NCBI RefSeq assembly: GCF_028767185.1
Contig: NZ_JARACK010000004.1
Coordinates: 1 to 64,000, forward strand
Direction of reading: 5' to 3'
Origin: Mangrovimonas aestuarii
GTDB lineage: Bacteria > Bacteroidota > Bacteroidia > Flavobacteriales > Flavobacteriaceae
DNA: 64,000 bases
This document shows, piece by piece, positions 1-8,717 of the stretch; position 1 is the stretch's first letter, and the number at the start of each line of letters is the position of its first letter. A program made the translations under genes and the position numbers. The notes under the pieces were generated by a model. The model was not told the DNA's origin and ran no database searches. It saw only the letters and a program-made list of their open reading frames with translations.

Positions 1-518
1 CTACGGTGGTTGTGGTGAGCAGCCCACCGGTTGTGAGCGCCCAGGTGACCAGTGGTGCCTTTGCCGATGACAACACAATCGAGGTGACGGCCATGGGCAC
101 TGGCGACCTTCAGGAGTTCGAGTACAGTCTTGACTATGGGCCGTACCAGGACAGCAACGTGTTCCACAACGTATCGGCCGGAGAGCACACGGTAACGGTG
201 CGCGACAAGAACGGCTGTGGAGAGGCCAGTGTGACGGTAGCGGTGATGGACTACATGAAGTTCTTTACCCCGAACGGCGACGGCTACAACGACACCTGGA
301 CAATTTCTGCCATGGAGGGACAACTTGACGCAAAAATTTATATATTTGACCGCTACGGAAAACTGCTGAAGCAGCTAAGCCCGAATGGCGACGGTTGGGA
401 CGGAACCTTCAACGGGGTTGCCATGCCTACCAGCGACTATTGGTTTACCGTAGAGTACAACGAACCGACAACGGGAGAAAGAAAGACCTTTAGGTCGCAC
501 TTTACCCTAAAAAGATAA
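1..518 (+). CDS. T9SS type B cargo protein, C-terminal end only (CHU_C / gliding-motility-associated C-terminal domain)
   Basis: The reading frame is open from the left edge (first full codon at position 3), so this is the end of a larger surface or secreted protein. About 85 residues in, the motif FFTPNGDGYNDTW begins, followed by a beta-rich module with IYIFDRYGKLLKQL and the ending SHFTLKR. This is the typical T9SS type B sorting domain, which directs export across the outer membrane. The part before it looks like a repetitive beta-sandwich adhesin segment. A PorP/SprF gene follows by 9 bases, the usual pairing for type B cargo. The coding sequence is strikingly GC-rich (many gac, aac, ggc, gtg codons) compared with everything downstream. 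The function of the missing N-terminal part cannot be judged. Confidence 0.88.
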   Translation, partial: TVVVVSSPPVVSAQVTSGAFADDNTIEVTAMGTGDLQEFEYSLDYGPYQDSNVFHNVSAGEHTVTVRDKNGCGEASVTVAVMDYMKFFTPNGDGYNDTWTISAMEGQLDAKIYIFDRYGKLLKQLSPNGDGWDGTFNGVAMPTSDYWFTVEYNEPTTGERKTFRSHFTLKR

Positions 519-527
519 AAATTGCAT

Positions 528-1517
528 ATGAGAATGAAAAAAATCTGCTTGGCCGCTATGACCATGCTAGTGGCATTGTTTAGTCAGGCACAGGAGGGAC
601 TTCCTGTGTATACAGACTACTTAACCGATAATTACTACTTATTGTTCCCATCTATGGCTGGTGCTGCCAACTGTGCTAAAATTAGAGCTACAGGAAGACA
701 ACAGTGGTTTGGGGATGAGGATGCTCCAAAATTGCTAACAATAAGTGGAAATGGTCGAATTGGAGAGTCGCAGTCTGGGATAGGGGCTCAGTTTTTTGCA
801 GACAAAAATGGATATCATTCTCAAACGGGAGGGTATTTAACATATGCACACCATATTTTGTTTTCAAGAAGTGAAGTGGATTTAAATATGTTATCGTTTG
901 GTTTGAGTGTTGGATTTATTCAATATAAATTGGATGAAACAGCTTTTGAAGAATTTGACCCTATTCTTGGTTATATTGAACAAAGCAACACAAACCTAAA
1001 TTTAGACTTTGGTATGTCTTACCAACTGTACAATTTTTATGTTCACGGAGCTGTTAAAAACATGCTTGATAACGATGGTATAAATAATGATATTCAAGTT
1101 ACAAGTAATTTAAGACGTTTCTTGTTTGCTATGGGTAATGTCTTTCCAGGTAAAAATGGATGGAGCTTTGAACCTTCTGCAATGTTCCAATATAAAGATG
1201 CCACAGAAGAATCTTCATTCGACTTGAATTTTAAGGCGTATAAAGAGATGGACTTCGGTAATATATGGGGAGGATTATCTTATAGAAGAAGCTTAGATGG
1301 TGCTGAGTATTTTGACGGAAGCACTAGTAACCAAAAGCTACAATATATTTCTCCCTTAATTGGTATAGATTATAAAGACTTTATGTTTGCTTATACATAT
1401 TCATACCAAAGTAATTCAATTGTTTTTAACGATGGTGGATTCCATCAAATTACATTAGGATATAACTTTAATTGTAGGAGTTCAAGATATAGTTGTAATT
1501 GTCCAGCAGTTAACTAA
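528..1517 (+). CDS. PorP/SprF family type IX secretion membrane protein
   Basis: This is an outer-membrane beta-barrel protein of about 330 residues with an N-terminal signal peptide ending near FSQAQ. The family signature follows directly: PVYTDYL, then NYYLLFPSMAGAAN and RQQWFG, with later barrel strands such as SFGLSVGFIQYKLD and FMFAYTYSYQS. PorP/SprF proteins work with the T9SS, and SprF of Flavobacterium johnsoniae is needed for secretion or attachment of the type B adhesin SprB encoded next to it. Here the gene directly follows a type B cargo gene, so the two probably form such a pair. ATG at 528 is chosen over the TTG six bases upstream; ATG at 534 is also possible. An intrinsic terminator follows. 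Confidence 0.88.
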   Translation: MRMKKICLAAMTMLVALFSQAQEGLPVYTDYLTDNYYLLFPSMAGAANCAKIRATGRQQWFGDEDAPKLLTISGNGRIGESQSGIGAQFFADKNGYHSQTGGYLTYAHHILFSRSEVDLNMLSFGLSVGFIQYKLDETAFEEFDPILGYIEQSNTNLNLDFGMSYQLYNFYVHGAVKNMLDNDGINNDIQVTSNLRRFLFAMGNVFPGKNGWSFEPSAMFQYKDATEESSFDLNFKAYKEMDFGNIWGGLSYRRSLDGAEYFDGSTSNQKLQYISPLIGIDYKDFMFAYTYSYQSNSIVFNDGGFHQITLGYNFNCRSSRYSCNCPAVN

Positions 1518-1525
1518 AATATTTG

Positions 1526-1553
1526 AACGTCCCGATTTATCGGGACGTTTTTG
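1526..1553 (+). terminator. Intrinsic terminator after the PorP/SprF gene
   Basis: The sequence shows a perfect 10-bp stem (1526-1535 with 1540-1549) and a four-base loop, followed by a run of T. It closes the T9SS cargo/PorP unit nine bases after its stop codon. Confidence 0.85.
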
Positions 1554-1576
1554 TTTAACTCATATTCTAGAACGTT

Positions 1577-2113
1577 ATGTTGATTAAAACCGTTAATGGT
1601 AAGACTCCAATTATACCTGAAGACTGTTATGTTGCTGAGAATGCGACAATAGTAGGAGATGTTGAAATGGGAACCCAATGTAGTGTGTGGTTTAATGCCG
1701 TAATACGTGGAGATGTTCATTATATTAAGATGGGGGAGAGAGTAAATGTACAAGATGGCGCCGTAATTCATGCTACTTACCAAAAAGCGCCTACTACTAT
1801 TGGCAATAATGTATCAATTGGTCACAACGCCATAGTACATGGCTGCACTATTCACGATAATGTATTGATAGGCATGGGCAGTATTGTCATGGATGATTGT
1901 GTTATTGAAAGCAATAGTATAATTGCTGCTGGTGCTGTCGTAACACAGAACACTACTGTTGAGTCTGGTAGTATTTATGCTGGAGTGCCAGCAAAAAAGG
2001 TTAAAGATATTAGTAAAGAACTCATATCTGGAGAAATTAATCGAATTGCTAAAAACTACGTTAAGTATTCTTCCTGGTTCAAAGTTGAAGATACAGATAG
2101 CGAAATCCAGTAG
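1577..2113 (+). CDS. Gamma carbonic anhydrase family protein (left-handed beta-helix)
   Basis: The protein has 178 residues made almost entirely of hexapeptide repeats ([IV]-G-x-x-x-x), which fold as a left-handed beta-helix. The three zinc-binding histidines of gamma-class carbonic anhydrases are present at H65 (AVIHATYQ), H83 and H88 (SIGHNAIVHGC), and the family motif NAVIRGD is at 40-46. The protein probably binds a metal and may hydrate CO2. Close relatives (YrdA, PaaY, CaiE types) often show weak or no such activity or act as thioesterases, so the physiological role is open. It follows a terminator, so it has its own transcription, and converges on murI with a 25-base gap. Confidence 0.87.
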   Translation: MLIKTVNGKTPIIPEDCYVAENATIVGDVEMGTQCSVWFNAVIRGDVHYIKMGERVNVQDGAVIHATYQKAPTTIGNNVSIGHNAIVHGCTIHDNVLIGMGSIVMDDCVIESNSIIAAGAVVTQNTTVESGSIYAGVPAKKVKDISKELISGEINRIAKNYVKYSSWFKVEDTDSEIQ

Positions 2114-2138
2114 GTCAATAGAAAATGTTATTTGGGCT

Positions 2139-2918
2139 TTAAAAAAGCAAACAGTCTACTTTGTCATCGGATTCGAGAAGTCCTCTTAAAACAGATTTAT
2201 TTCCATTTGTGTAAAACTGATGTGTTGCTTTTTCCAAGGAAGGGTTTAGTAACTGGTTTTTTTCTAAGAGATATTTTGTCTGTTTGGCTACTGCTTCGCC
2301 CGAGTCAATTATTTTTACTTGTTTAGGCAATAATTCCAATAATAAAGGCAATAGATAGGGGTAATGGGTACATCCTAGCACCAGATAATCTATTTTGGCA
2401 GCAATCATTGGTTTCAAGTACGTCTTCAATAGAGAGCGCATTTCGGAGGAAAGAGTTTTGCCTGATTCAATTAGAGGTACGATGCCTTCGCCTTCTTGTT
2501 CAATGACTTTAATACCGTTTGCGTAAAGATCTGATGTTTGATGAAATAACTCGCTCGAGAGCGTGCCCTTTGTTGCTAATATCCCTATAGCTTTGGTTTC
2601 GGTTTTTAATGCTGCAGGTTTTATAGCTGGTTCTATTCCAACAAACGGAATATTGTACTTGCCCCGGAGAACTTTTATTGCATTTGTAGTTGCTGTATTG
2701 CAAGCAACCACAATAAGTTTACACTTTTTTTGCAATAGTAATTCTGTGTTCTTAATACTCAATTCGATAATGGCTTCTTTACCTTTTGGACCATAAGGAG
2801 CATTGGCACTATCGGCAAGATATATGGTGTTTTCATGAGGCAATAAGGCTTTAATTTCCTTGTAGATGGAAGTGCCTCCTATACCTGAGTCGAATATGCC
2901 AATTGGGTTTCTGTTCAT
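2139..2918 (-). CDS. murI: Glutamate racemase
   Basis: This cytoplasmic enzyme interconverts L- and D-glutamate, giving the D-Glu of peptidoglycan. It has 259 residues, the normal length. The motif FDSGIGG lies at 9-15, and the two catalytic cysteines are visible as C73 (VVACNTATTNA) and C183 (LGCTHYPYL). The start MNRNPIGIFDSG is chosen because the family begins close to FDSG; an in-frame start nine bases upstream exists. A terminator hairpin at 2933-2962 separates it from the upstream ompH pair. A TATTTTTG box (minus strand, 2931-2924) just before the start could be its -7 element, which would make the mRNA nearly leaderless. Confidence 0.95.
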   Translation of the reverse strand: MNRNPIGIFDSGIGGTSIYKEIKALLPHENTIYLADSANAPYGPKGKEAIIELSIKNTELLLQKKCKLIVVACNTATTNAIKVLRGKYNIPFVGIEPAIKPAALKTETKAIGILATKGTLSSELFHQTSDLYANGIKVIEQEGEGIVPLIESGKTLSSEMRSLLKTYLKPMIAAKIDYLVLGCTHYPYLLPLLLELLPKQVKIIDSGEAVAKQTKYLLEKNQLLNPSLEKATHQFYTNGNKSVLRGLLESDDKVDCLLF

Positions 2919-2932
2919 TTTATACAAAAATA

Positions 2933-2962
2933 AAAAGCTGTTCCAATATAAGAACAGCTTTT
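2933..2962 (-). terminator. Intrinsic terminator of the ompH/bamA operon
   Basis: An 11-bp perfect inverted repeat (2933-2943 with 2952-2962) with an eight-base loop ends in a T-rich stretch on the minus strand. It lies just after the stop of the shorter OmpH gene. Confidence 0.8.
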
Positions 2963-2988
2963 AAAAATATTGTCGGGGTAGTTAAGAT

Positions 2989-3498
2989 TTAAATACCTAA
3001 TTCTTTTTTAACATCATCTAGAAGGTTTTTACCGTCAGCCATTATAACGCCACCACCTTGTGTAGAATCAAGAACATAATCAAAACCTTGAGCACGAGCT
3101 ACTTTTAAAATGGCAGTTTTTGCTTTTTCTGTAATAGGTTTTAATAAATCAAGTTCTTTTTGTTGCATATCGCGTTGTGCTTGAGCTTGGAATTGACGAA
3201 TATTAGCCTCCTTTGTTTGTACTTCTTGTGCACGTCTAGCATTTTCCTCATCTGTTTTGGTTGCTGCTTCTGCTTCATACTGCTTCATTTGGTTTTGAAG
3301 CTCAGTTACCATGGCTTGAATATCTGCTTCGTATGTCTTACCAAGTTGCTCCAATTGGCCTTGAGCAGCTTTCATATCTGGCATTGCAGAAATTAAATCA
3401 GTGGTATTAATATGGGCAACTTTACTTTGTGCTTGTGTAAAACTAATTGCTCCTATACATAATACTGCAGCAATAAATAAGGTCTTTAATTGTTTCAT
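2989..3498 (-). CDS. OmpH/Skp-family periplasmic chaperone (short paralogue)
   Basis: This 169-residue protein has a signal peptide (about residues 1-24, ending TQAQ), then a beta strand with VAHINTTDLISAMPD, a long helical coiled-coil arm rich in E, Q, K and A (about 40-110), and a closing strand region (FDYVLDSTQGGGVIMADG). This is the Skp/OmpH fold, a jellyfish-shaped trimer that holds unfolded outer-membrane proteins in the periplasm. It is the second of two tandem OmpH genes directly downstream of bamA, so the two chaperones are encoded with the barrel-assembly machine they feed. Confidence 0.9.
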   Translation of the reverse strand: MKQLKTLFIAAVLCIGAISFTQAQSKVAHINTTDLISAMPDMKAAQGQLEQLGKTYEADIQAMVTELQNQMKQYEAEAATKTDEENARRAQEVQTKEANIRQFQAQAQRDMQQKELDLLKPITEKAKTAILKVARAQGFDYVLDSTQGGGVIMADGKNLLDDVKKELGI

Positions 3499-3530
3499 CG
3501 TGTTAATTGTTATTAAGTATTTATAGGTTA

Positions 3531-4433
3531 TTAATTGTTGTTATCGTCTTGCGGTGTTTGTTCTTCGTTTTGTTGAGGATCGTCTGGGTTAGTATTGTTT
3601 CCGGAACTGTCGTCTGTATTACTTGAATTCTCTTGCGTTTCGCGTTGATCCAATCTTTCCTGGCGTGCTTTTTCTCTTTCTTCTAAAATCTGCTGTCTTC
3701 TTTCTTCAGCTTCTCTTTTTTTAGCTTCTCTGGCTTCGAGAATTTGTTGTCTTCTTTCCTCGGCAGCTTTAGCACGAGCAGCTTTTTTCTCTTCCAAGGC
3801 CTTTTGACGTTCTTCTAATTCTGTATTTTCTTCTACTGGAACAACGTCTTCTTCCTCGGCGGCTTTTCTTTCTTGGCGATTTTGTGCTTGTTGGCGTTTG
3901 GAAGATCTAGTAATACTTCGCAATACTTGTTCACTAAGATCGAAGCGTTCAGCAGAGTAAAGCATTACAACATCTGCAGATTTGTCGAATATAAAATCGT
4001 ATTGTTTTGTAGAGGCAATATCTTGTACAGCTGTGAAAATTTGATCTTGAATGGGTTGCATTAATTGCTTTTTTTGAAGCATTAAATCACCATTAGGGCC
4101 AAACCTTTTCTGCTGGTATTCCTGGATTTCATTTTCCTCGAATTCAATATCTTCTTCCCGTTCTTCTATTAGCTCTTTGGTTAATAGAGCTTTTTCGTTA
4201 TTAAGAGCTTCACGTTTTTTTTTGATTTCACTTAAACGTGACTCTATTTCTGCTTTCCATTGTTGTGCTTTGGTATCTAACTGAGCAGATGCTTGCTTGT
4301 ATTCGGAAATGTTCTCCAAAATATATTCGGTATCTATATAACCAATACGAACACTACGCTGTGCCTGTAAATTCAAGCTGAGCATAAGTAACGTACTTAG
4401 TAAAAAAAGAACTCTAAAACTCATCTGTTTCAT
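3531..4433 (-). CDS. OmpH/Skp-family chaperone with long charged C-terminal extension
   Basis: After a signal peptide (ending LNLQAQ) the first ~180 residues match the OmpH/Skp plan: IGYIDTEYILENI, a long coiled-coil arm, then YDFIFDKSADVVML. Unlike ordinary Skp, it carries about 110 more residues: a highly charged helix with a repeated EERRQQILE block (about 225-262), then a low-complexity tail of N, D, S, Q and E. It is the upstream member of a tandem pair, 32 bases from the shorter paralogue and about 135 bases after bamA. A periplasmic holdase role is likely. The extension may reach peptidoglycan or act as a spacer, but nothing in the sequence proves this. Confidence 0.85.
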   Translation of the reverse strand: MKQMSFRVLFLLSTLLMLSLNLQAQRSVRIGYIDTEYILENISEYKQASAQLDTKAQQWKAEIESRLSEIKKKREALNNEKALLTKELIEEREEDIEFEENEIQEYQQKRFGPNGDLMLQKKQLMQPIQDQIFTAVQDIASTKQYDFIFDKSADVVMLYSAERFDLSEQVLRSITRSSKRQQAQNRQERKAAEEEDVVPVEENTELEERQKALEEKKAARAKAAEERRQQILEAREAKKREAEERRQQILEEREKARQERLDQRETQENSSNTDDSSGNNTNPDDPQQNEEQTPQDDNNN

Positions 4434-4568
4434 AATTAAATGTGTTGGGCTATTTAGTCACCAATCAGAAACACTTGAAACATTATTTCTGTTTGTCTCC
4501 AAAAGTAACGAATATAAGTGTTATAAATTTTATATCCCAAACCAAATCATTGAAAATACCGTGCCAAA

Positions 4569-7208
4569 TTAGAATTGTTGACCAATAATGAAGTGTGTTT
4601 CCCAACCGTTAGCACCAGTCCTTTGACCTGGAAGAGGATCGAAACCATAACCAAAGTCTATTCCAAGCAATCCAAAGGCAGGCATAAAGATTCTAACCCC
4701 AAGTCCTGCAGACCTTTTTAGGTTAAATGGATCGTAATCTCTAAAACTATTAAAAGCATTTCCTGCTTCTAGGAAACCTAAAGCATAGATTTTAGCCGCT
4801 GGTTTTAGGGTAATAGGGTATCGTAATTCAAGGGAATATCTGTTGTATATAGTTCCCCCGTCAGTAGTAACAATATTATTGTCGTCAACCGGTTGAATGG
4901 ATTGATTTGGATATCCTCTTAGCATAATGGTTTCTCTACCATCTACATTATAACCTGTAAGTCCATCTCCTCCAAGAAAGAATCGCTCGAAAGGTATTAC
5001 TCCCCGATCTTGATTATAAGCTCCTAAAAACCCGAATTGAAGTTGTGGACGCAATACCAATTTGTCTACAATACGGTTATACCAAGCGACATCGAATTTT
5101 ATTTTGTAAAACTCCAACCAATTAAAACGTTGTTGGTCAATTTCAGAAATACGTTCGTTAGCTTCATTTCGTTGAGGAACGGTTGGATTATTAGCCAAAA
5201 TATCTTCTTGATCTGCTCTTTCTTCTTGTAAAGCTGCGTAATCTACGTTATTAAATAGTGAATAGGGTAAAGTCAACTTAGCACTAACACTAAAACTAGA
5301 CCCCCCCATTGGGAAAATTGGATCGTTGTAAGTGTTATTTCTACTTAATCCAATGGTATAGGATAAGTTATTAGAATACCCATCACCAAAAGTAAACAGA
5401 CTTGTATTATAATTTTGAAGATTGTAATGCTGATAACTTATCGCTTGAGATAAAGTAAAATAGTTATCAGGTTTAGAAAGGCGTTTTGCTAGACCTAATG
5501 TTATACCTGTAATATTAAAGCGTTTACTTTTATCGGCATCTCTAGTTTCGTAATTGTATAAGAACTGTTTTGTGTGAGATAGAGATGTAGAAAATTGAAC
5601 TGGTTTTTTACCTCCAAGCCAAGGTTCAGTAAACGAAAAGCTATAGGTTTGGTAGAAACGGCTAGCTTGAAGCCTTAAAGCCAATCTTTGGCCATCTCCC
5701 ATTGGTATTGGAGTATAAGCTTCCTTATTGAATAGGTTTTTAATAGAAAAGTTGCTAAAAGATAGGCCTAAGGTACCAATGAACCCACCGCCACCGTAAC
5801 CTCCCTGAAGTTCAATTTGACTGGAGCCGGTCTCTACAACAGAATACTCTATATCCACAGTACCTTCGTTTGGATTAACATTTTTAAACTGTGGCTCTAA
5901 TTGTGCAGCATCGAAAAAGCCTAATTGACTTAATTCACGAATGGTTCTCATTACATCAGCTTTGCTGTAAAGGTTTCCTGGTCGGGTAAACATTTCTCTA
6001 TAAATAACCCTGTCGTTGGTTTTTTCGTTGCCTGTTACAGTAATACTATTAAAATAGGCAGGCTTCCCTTCAGATATCCTTATTTCAAGGTCAATAACAT
6101 TACCTTCTGCATTAACTTCAACAGCATTAATTGATGAAAACAAATAACCACTGTTTTGGTAAAGATTGGTTAAATCGTTTGCGTCTGGTTTAGTATTATC
6201 TGCAATTCTCTTATCTAATAGTACACCATTATAGGTGTCTCCTTCATTAATTAAAAGGATACTTTTTAAAACTTCATCAGAGTATACCGTATTTCCGATA
6301 AAATTTATTTTACCGAATTTGTATTGTTCACCTTCTTCTAAGTCAATCTTAAGACTTACAGTTTTGTTATCGTTAACCACTAAAGTGTCCGATAAAATAC
6401 GTGCATCACGATAACCGTTCTCTTTATATTTATCGATAAGACTTACAAGGTCTTCTTTGTAATCTCCTTCTACGTATTTGGAACGCTTATAAACCCTTAA
6501 AAAGTTTTTTTGCTTAGTATTTTTCATACTAGCACGAAGTTTTCCGTCAGAAAGGGCTTCGTTGCCATTAAAGACAATGTTATCTACCTTAACTTTTTCA
6601 CCCTTGTCAATATTGATAACCATATTAACCCGTGATTTTTGAACAGAGTCTTCTACTTGTATGGTATTTATATGGACTTTAGTATTTAAAAAACCTTCTT
6701 TTTGATACTTTCTAGTTAAATAGTTTTTAGTAGTTGTAACAAGATTTTCGGTAACTTTTACTCCACTTTGAAGCTTGTTCTCTTCAATTAACTTGTCTAT
6801 TTTACCTTTTTTTACACCATTTATCTTTAGGTCCTTTAGCTCTGGGAGATCAAAAAGCTTAATTTCTAAATCGGCGTGAGTTCCCTTGATATCAGTTACA
6901 TAAATATCTATATCACTAAATAAGTTAGAGTTCCACAGTTTTTTTATGGCATTACTAACGGCTTCACCTGGGAGTTGAACTTCCTGACCCTTTCTCAACC
7001 CGGAATAGGTGATTATGGTTTGTGCACTAAAGTGACTATTACCAGCCACGGTAATGGTATCGATTGTATATGATCGTCCTTGATTGTATGTTATATCTTG
7101 AGCGTTTGCCCCAATGCCGATAACAGTAAGTAGTAGGGTGGTAAAAAGGCGGTTAATGTATGTTCTCAATGGTGTTAAATTAGCTAAGTTGATCACTAGT
7201 TTTCCCAA
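4569..7208 (-). CDS. bamA: Outer membrane protein assembly factor BamA (Omp85)
   Basis: This is the central outer-membrane component that folds and inserts beta-barrel proteins. The 879-residue frame has a signal peptide ending GIGANAQ (about residue 37), a row of POTRA domains through about residue 470 (for example ITVAGNSHFSAQTI, IVFNGNEALSD, INFIGNTVYSDEVL, ITVTGNEKTNDRVI), and a C-terminal barrel ending in a terminal Phe (GQQF). The ATG at 7208 overlaps uppS by 29 bases. A TTG at 7169 (LRTYINRL) would give a tidier signal peptide and is a possible alternative start. The gene lies in the porG-uppS-bamA-ompH-ompH series, so envelope biogenesis functions are co-transcribed. Confidence 0.96.
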   Translation of the reverse strand: MGKLVINLANLTPLRTYINRLFTTLLLTVIGIGANAQDITYNQGRSYTIDTITVAGNSHFSAQTIITYSGLRKGQEVQLPGEAVSNAIKKLWNSNLFSDIDIYVTDIKGTHADLEIKLFDLPELKDLKINGVKKGKIDKLIEENKLQSGVKVTENLVTTTKNYLTRKYQKEGFLNTKVHINTIQVEDSVQKSRVNMVINIDKGEKVKVDNIVFNGNEALSDGKLRASMKNTKQKNFLRVYKRSKYVEGDYKEDLVSLIDKYKENGYRDARILSDTLVVNDNKTVSLKIDLEEGEQYKFGKINFIGNTVYSDEVLKSILLINEGDTYNGVLLDKRIADNTKPDANDLTNLYQNSGYLFSSINAVEVNAEGNVIDLEIRISEGKPAYFNSITVTGNEKTNDRVIYREMFTRPGNLYSKADVMRTIRELSQLGFFDAAQLEPQFKNVNPNEGTVDIEYSVVETGSSQIELQGGYGGGGFIGTLGLSFSNFSIKNLFNKEAYTPIPMGDGQRLALRLQASRFYQTYSFSFTEPWLGGKKPVQFSTSLSHTKQFLYNYETRDADKSKRFNITGITLGLAKRLSKPDNYFTLSQAISYQHYNLQNYNTSLFTFGDGYSNNLSYTIGLSRNNTYNDPIFPMGGSSFSVSAKLTLPYSLFNNVDYAALQEERADQEDILANNPTVPQRNEANERISEIDQQRFNWLEFYKIKFDVAWYNRIVDKLVLRPQLQFGFLGAYNQDRGVIPFERFFLGGDGLTGYNVDGRETIMLRGYPNQSIQPVDDNNIVTTDGGTIYNRYSLELRYPITLKPAAKIYALGFLEAGNAFNSFRDYDPFNLKRSAGLGVRIFMPAFGLLGIDFGYGFDPLPGQRTGANGWETHFIIGQQF

Positions 7209-7941
7209 ATCGTCTTTCTCTGGTTTGATAGTTTATAATTGCTTCGTACAAATGTTCTCTTGTAAAATCGGGCCAAAGTATTTCAGTGAAATACAATTCG
7301 GCATAAGCTATTTGCCATAACAAAAAGTTGCTGATACGTTTTTCTCCACTGGTACGTATCAATAAATCTACGTCTGGCAAATTTTGCGTATAAAGATGCT
7401 TATTTATAACCGATTCGTCAATTTTTTCTGGGGAAATTATATTATTTTTAACTTTAATGCTAATTGCCTTTATAGCAGTTGTTAACTCTTCTCTTGAGCC
7501 ATAACTCAAAGCTAGAGTGAGCGTCATTCTATTATTATCCTCTGTTTTTTCGATGACCTCTAGAAGCTCTTTGTGAACCTTATTTGGCAATAAATCTAAA
7601 TTCCCAATGGCGTTAAGCTTAATGTTGTTATCAAGAAGGGTCTTGATTTCTTTTTTTAGGGAAGAAACCAATAATTTCATGAGGGTTTGCACCTCTAGCT
7701 TAGGGCGGTTCCAGTTTTCAGTAGAAAAAGCGTAAAGTGTAAGGTTCTTTACACCTAGCTCAGCGCAACTCTCCACTGTTTCCCGTACTGATTTAGTACC
7801 TCTCTCATGCCCGGCTGCTCGAAGCAGGCCTTGTTTTTTTGCCCACCTACCATTACCGTCCATTATTATGGCGATGTGTTCTGGTAGTCGGTTTATGTCA
7901 ATGTTTTCTTTTAAACTCACTATTTGTAAATGCAATAACAC
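7180..7941 (-). CDS. uppS: Undecaprenyl diphosphate synthase (cis-prenyltransferase)
   Basis: This enzyme condenses farnesyl diphosphate with isopentenyl units to make the C55 lipid carrier for peptidoglycan and other glycans. The substrate motif IAIIMDGNGRWAKK is at 23-36 with the catalytic Asp at 28. Downstream motifs LTLYAFSTENWNRP and LLIRTSGEKRISNFLLWQ with AYAELYF are all present. The usual flavobacterial N-terminus suggests a GTG start at 7920 (VSLKENID), overlapping the porG stop by one base; the ATG at 7941 is the longest option. It overlaps bamA at its other end, so the genes are tightly coupled. Confidence 0.95.
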   Translation of the reverse strand: MLLHLQIVSLKENIDINRLPEHIAIIMDGNGRWAKKQGLLRAAGHERGTKSVRETVESCAELGVKNLTLYAFSTENWNRPKLEVQTLMKLLVSSLKKEIKTLLDNNIKLNAIGNLDLLPNKVHKELLEVIEKTEDNNRMTLTLALSYGSREELTTAIKAISIKVKNNIISPEKIDESVINKHLYTQNLPDVDLLIRTSGEKRISNFLLWQIAYAELYFTEILWPDFTREHLYEAIINYQTRERRFGKTSDQLS

Positions 7942-8612
7942 GGGTTTCTACCAAATGTGTATGTTAGTGTTACGCCTGTAAAGACGTACCAATCATTATT
8001 GTTGGTATTCCCAAAGTTAAACTGTTCTCTGTCTTTAGAATCGGCAACGCTGCCATCAAGTTCATCGGTAAAGGTATAGCGGGCTGCTATTTCAAAGCCT
8101 AGAATGAAATGATCTAAAAATGTAGTTTTCACACCTATGGCCATAGGAATACCAAATGCCCAACTAGAAGTATCCTCAGAAATTCGAATACCATTATTGT
8201 TAAAATAGTAGTTGTCAAAATGAGCTGCTGTAAGTCCGGTAAAAAGGTAAGGTGTAGCCATGCTTTTATCGCGGTGTAGATCAAATTCCCAAAAGGTGTA
8301 TTCTATACCGCCACCGATTTCCACGATGTTATTACTAAATTCGTAATTACGTTGCTTTCGCCTAGGGTCGTCAGAATCACTGTCTTTTCCCTGCAAATCT
8401 GTGAAAGTGAGCGTTATTCGGTAGGCATGGCGGGGGCTTCTATTCCATCTGTACATACCTCCTATAGCCAACTGTTTTGGTGCTATAAAATTTGTAGCAC
8501 CAACATCTCCAATAAAATTGCTTCCTCCTATAAATCCACCTAATTCATAGATTTGGGAGTAAGAAAACTGGAAGCTTAGTATGCTGATTAGTAAAATGGT
8601 TAAAGACCTCAT
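7920..8612 (-). CDS. porG: PorG-like outer membrane protein of the type IX secretion system (DUF6089)
   Basis: This 230-residue beta-barrel protein has a signal peptide (ending FSYSQ) and alternating outer-membrane strands such as YELGGFIGGSNFIGDVGATNF, ending with VTLTYTFGRNP. In Porphyromonas gingivalis the T9SS gene porG is encoded directly before the UppS and Omp85 genes, and the same order is seen here. PorG anchors the periplasmic PorK/N ring to the outer membrane. The assignment rests on the DUF6089-like sequence and this conserved neighbourhood. A good promoter precedes the gene (8630-8661). Confidence 0.82.
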   Translation of the reverse strand: MRSLTILLISILSFQFSYSQIYELGGFIGGSNFIGDVGATNFIAPKQLAIGGMYRWNRSPRHAYRITLTFTDLQGKDSDSDDPRRKQRNYEFSNNIVEIGGGIEYTFWEFDLHRDKSMATPYLFTGLTAAHFDNYYFNNNGIRISEDTSSWAFGIPMAIGVKTTFLDHFILGFEIAARYTFTDELDGSVADSKDREQFNFGNTNNNDWYVFTGVTLTYTFGRNPCYCIYK

Positions 8613-8629
8613 AAATGTTCAAAAGTTTG

Positions 8630-8661
8630 CAAATATAATAAATAAGATGAGCCTGTAACAA
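8630..8661 (-). promoter_or_regulatory. Promoter of the porG-uppS-bamA-ompH operon
   Basis: On the minus strand a TTG (8661-8659) is followed by 21 bases and TATATTTG (8637-8630), an exact match to the Bacteroidota TAnnTTTG -7 element with normal spacing. It lies 18 bases before the porG ATG, so the leader is very short. Confidence 0.6.
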
Positions 8662-8717
8662 TTTGAATTAAATTGTATTAGTTAGTCCTAAAACAGTTTT
8701 TATCTTAAAATATTGTT

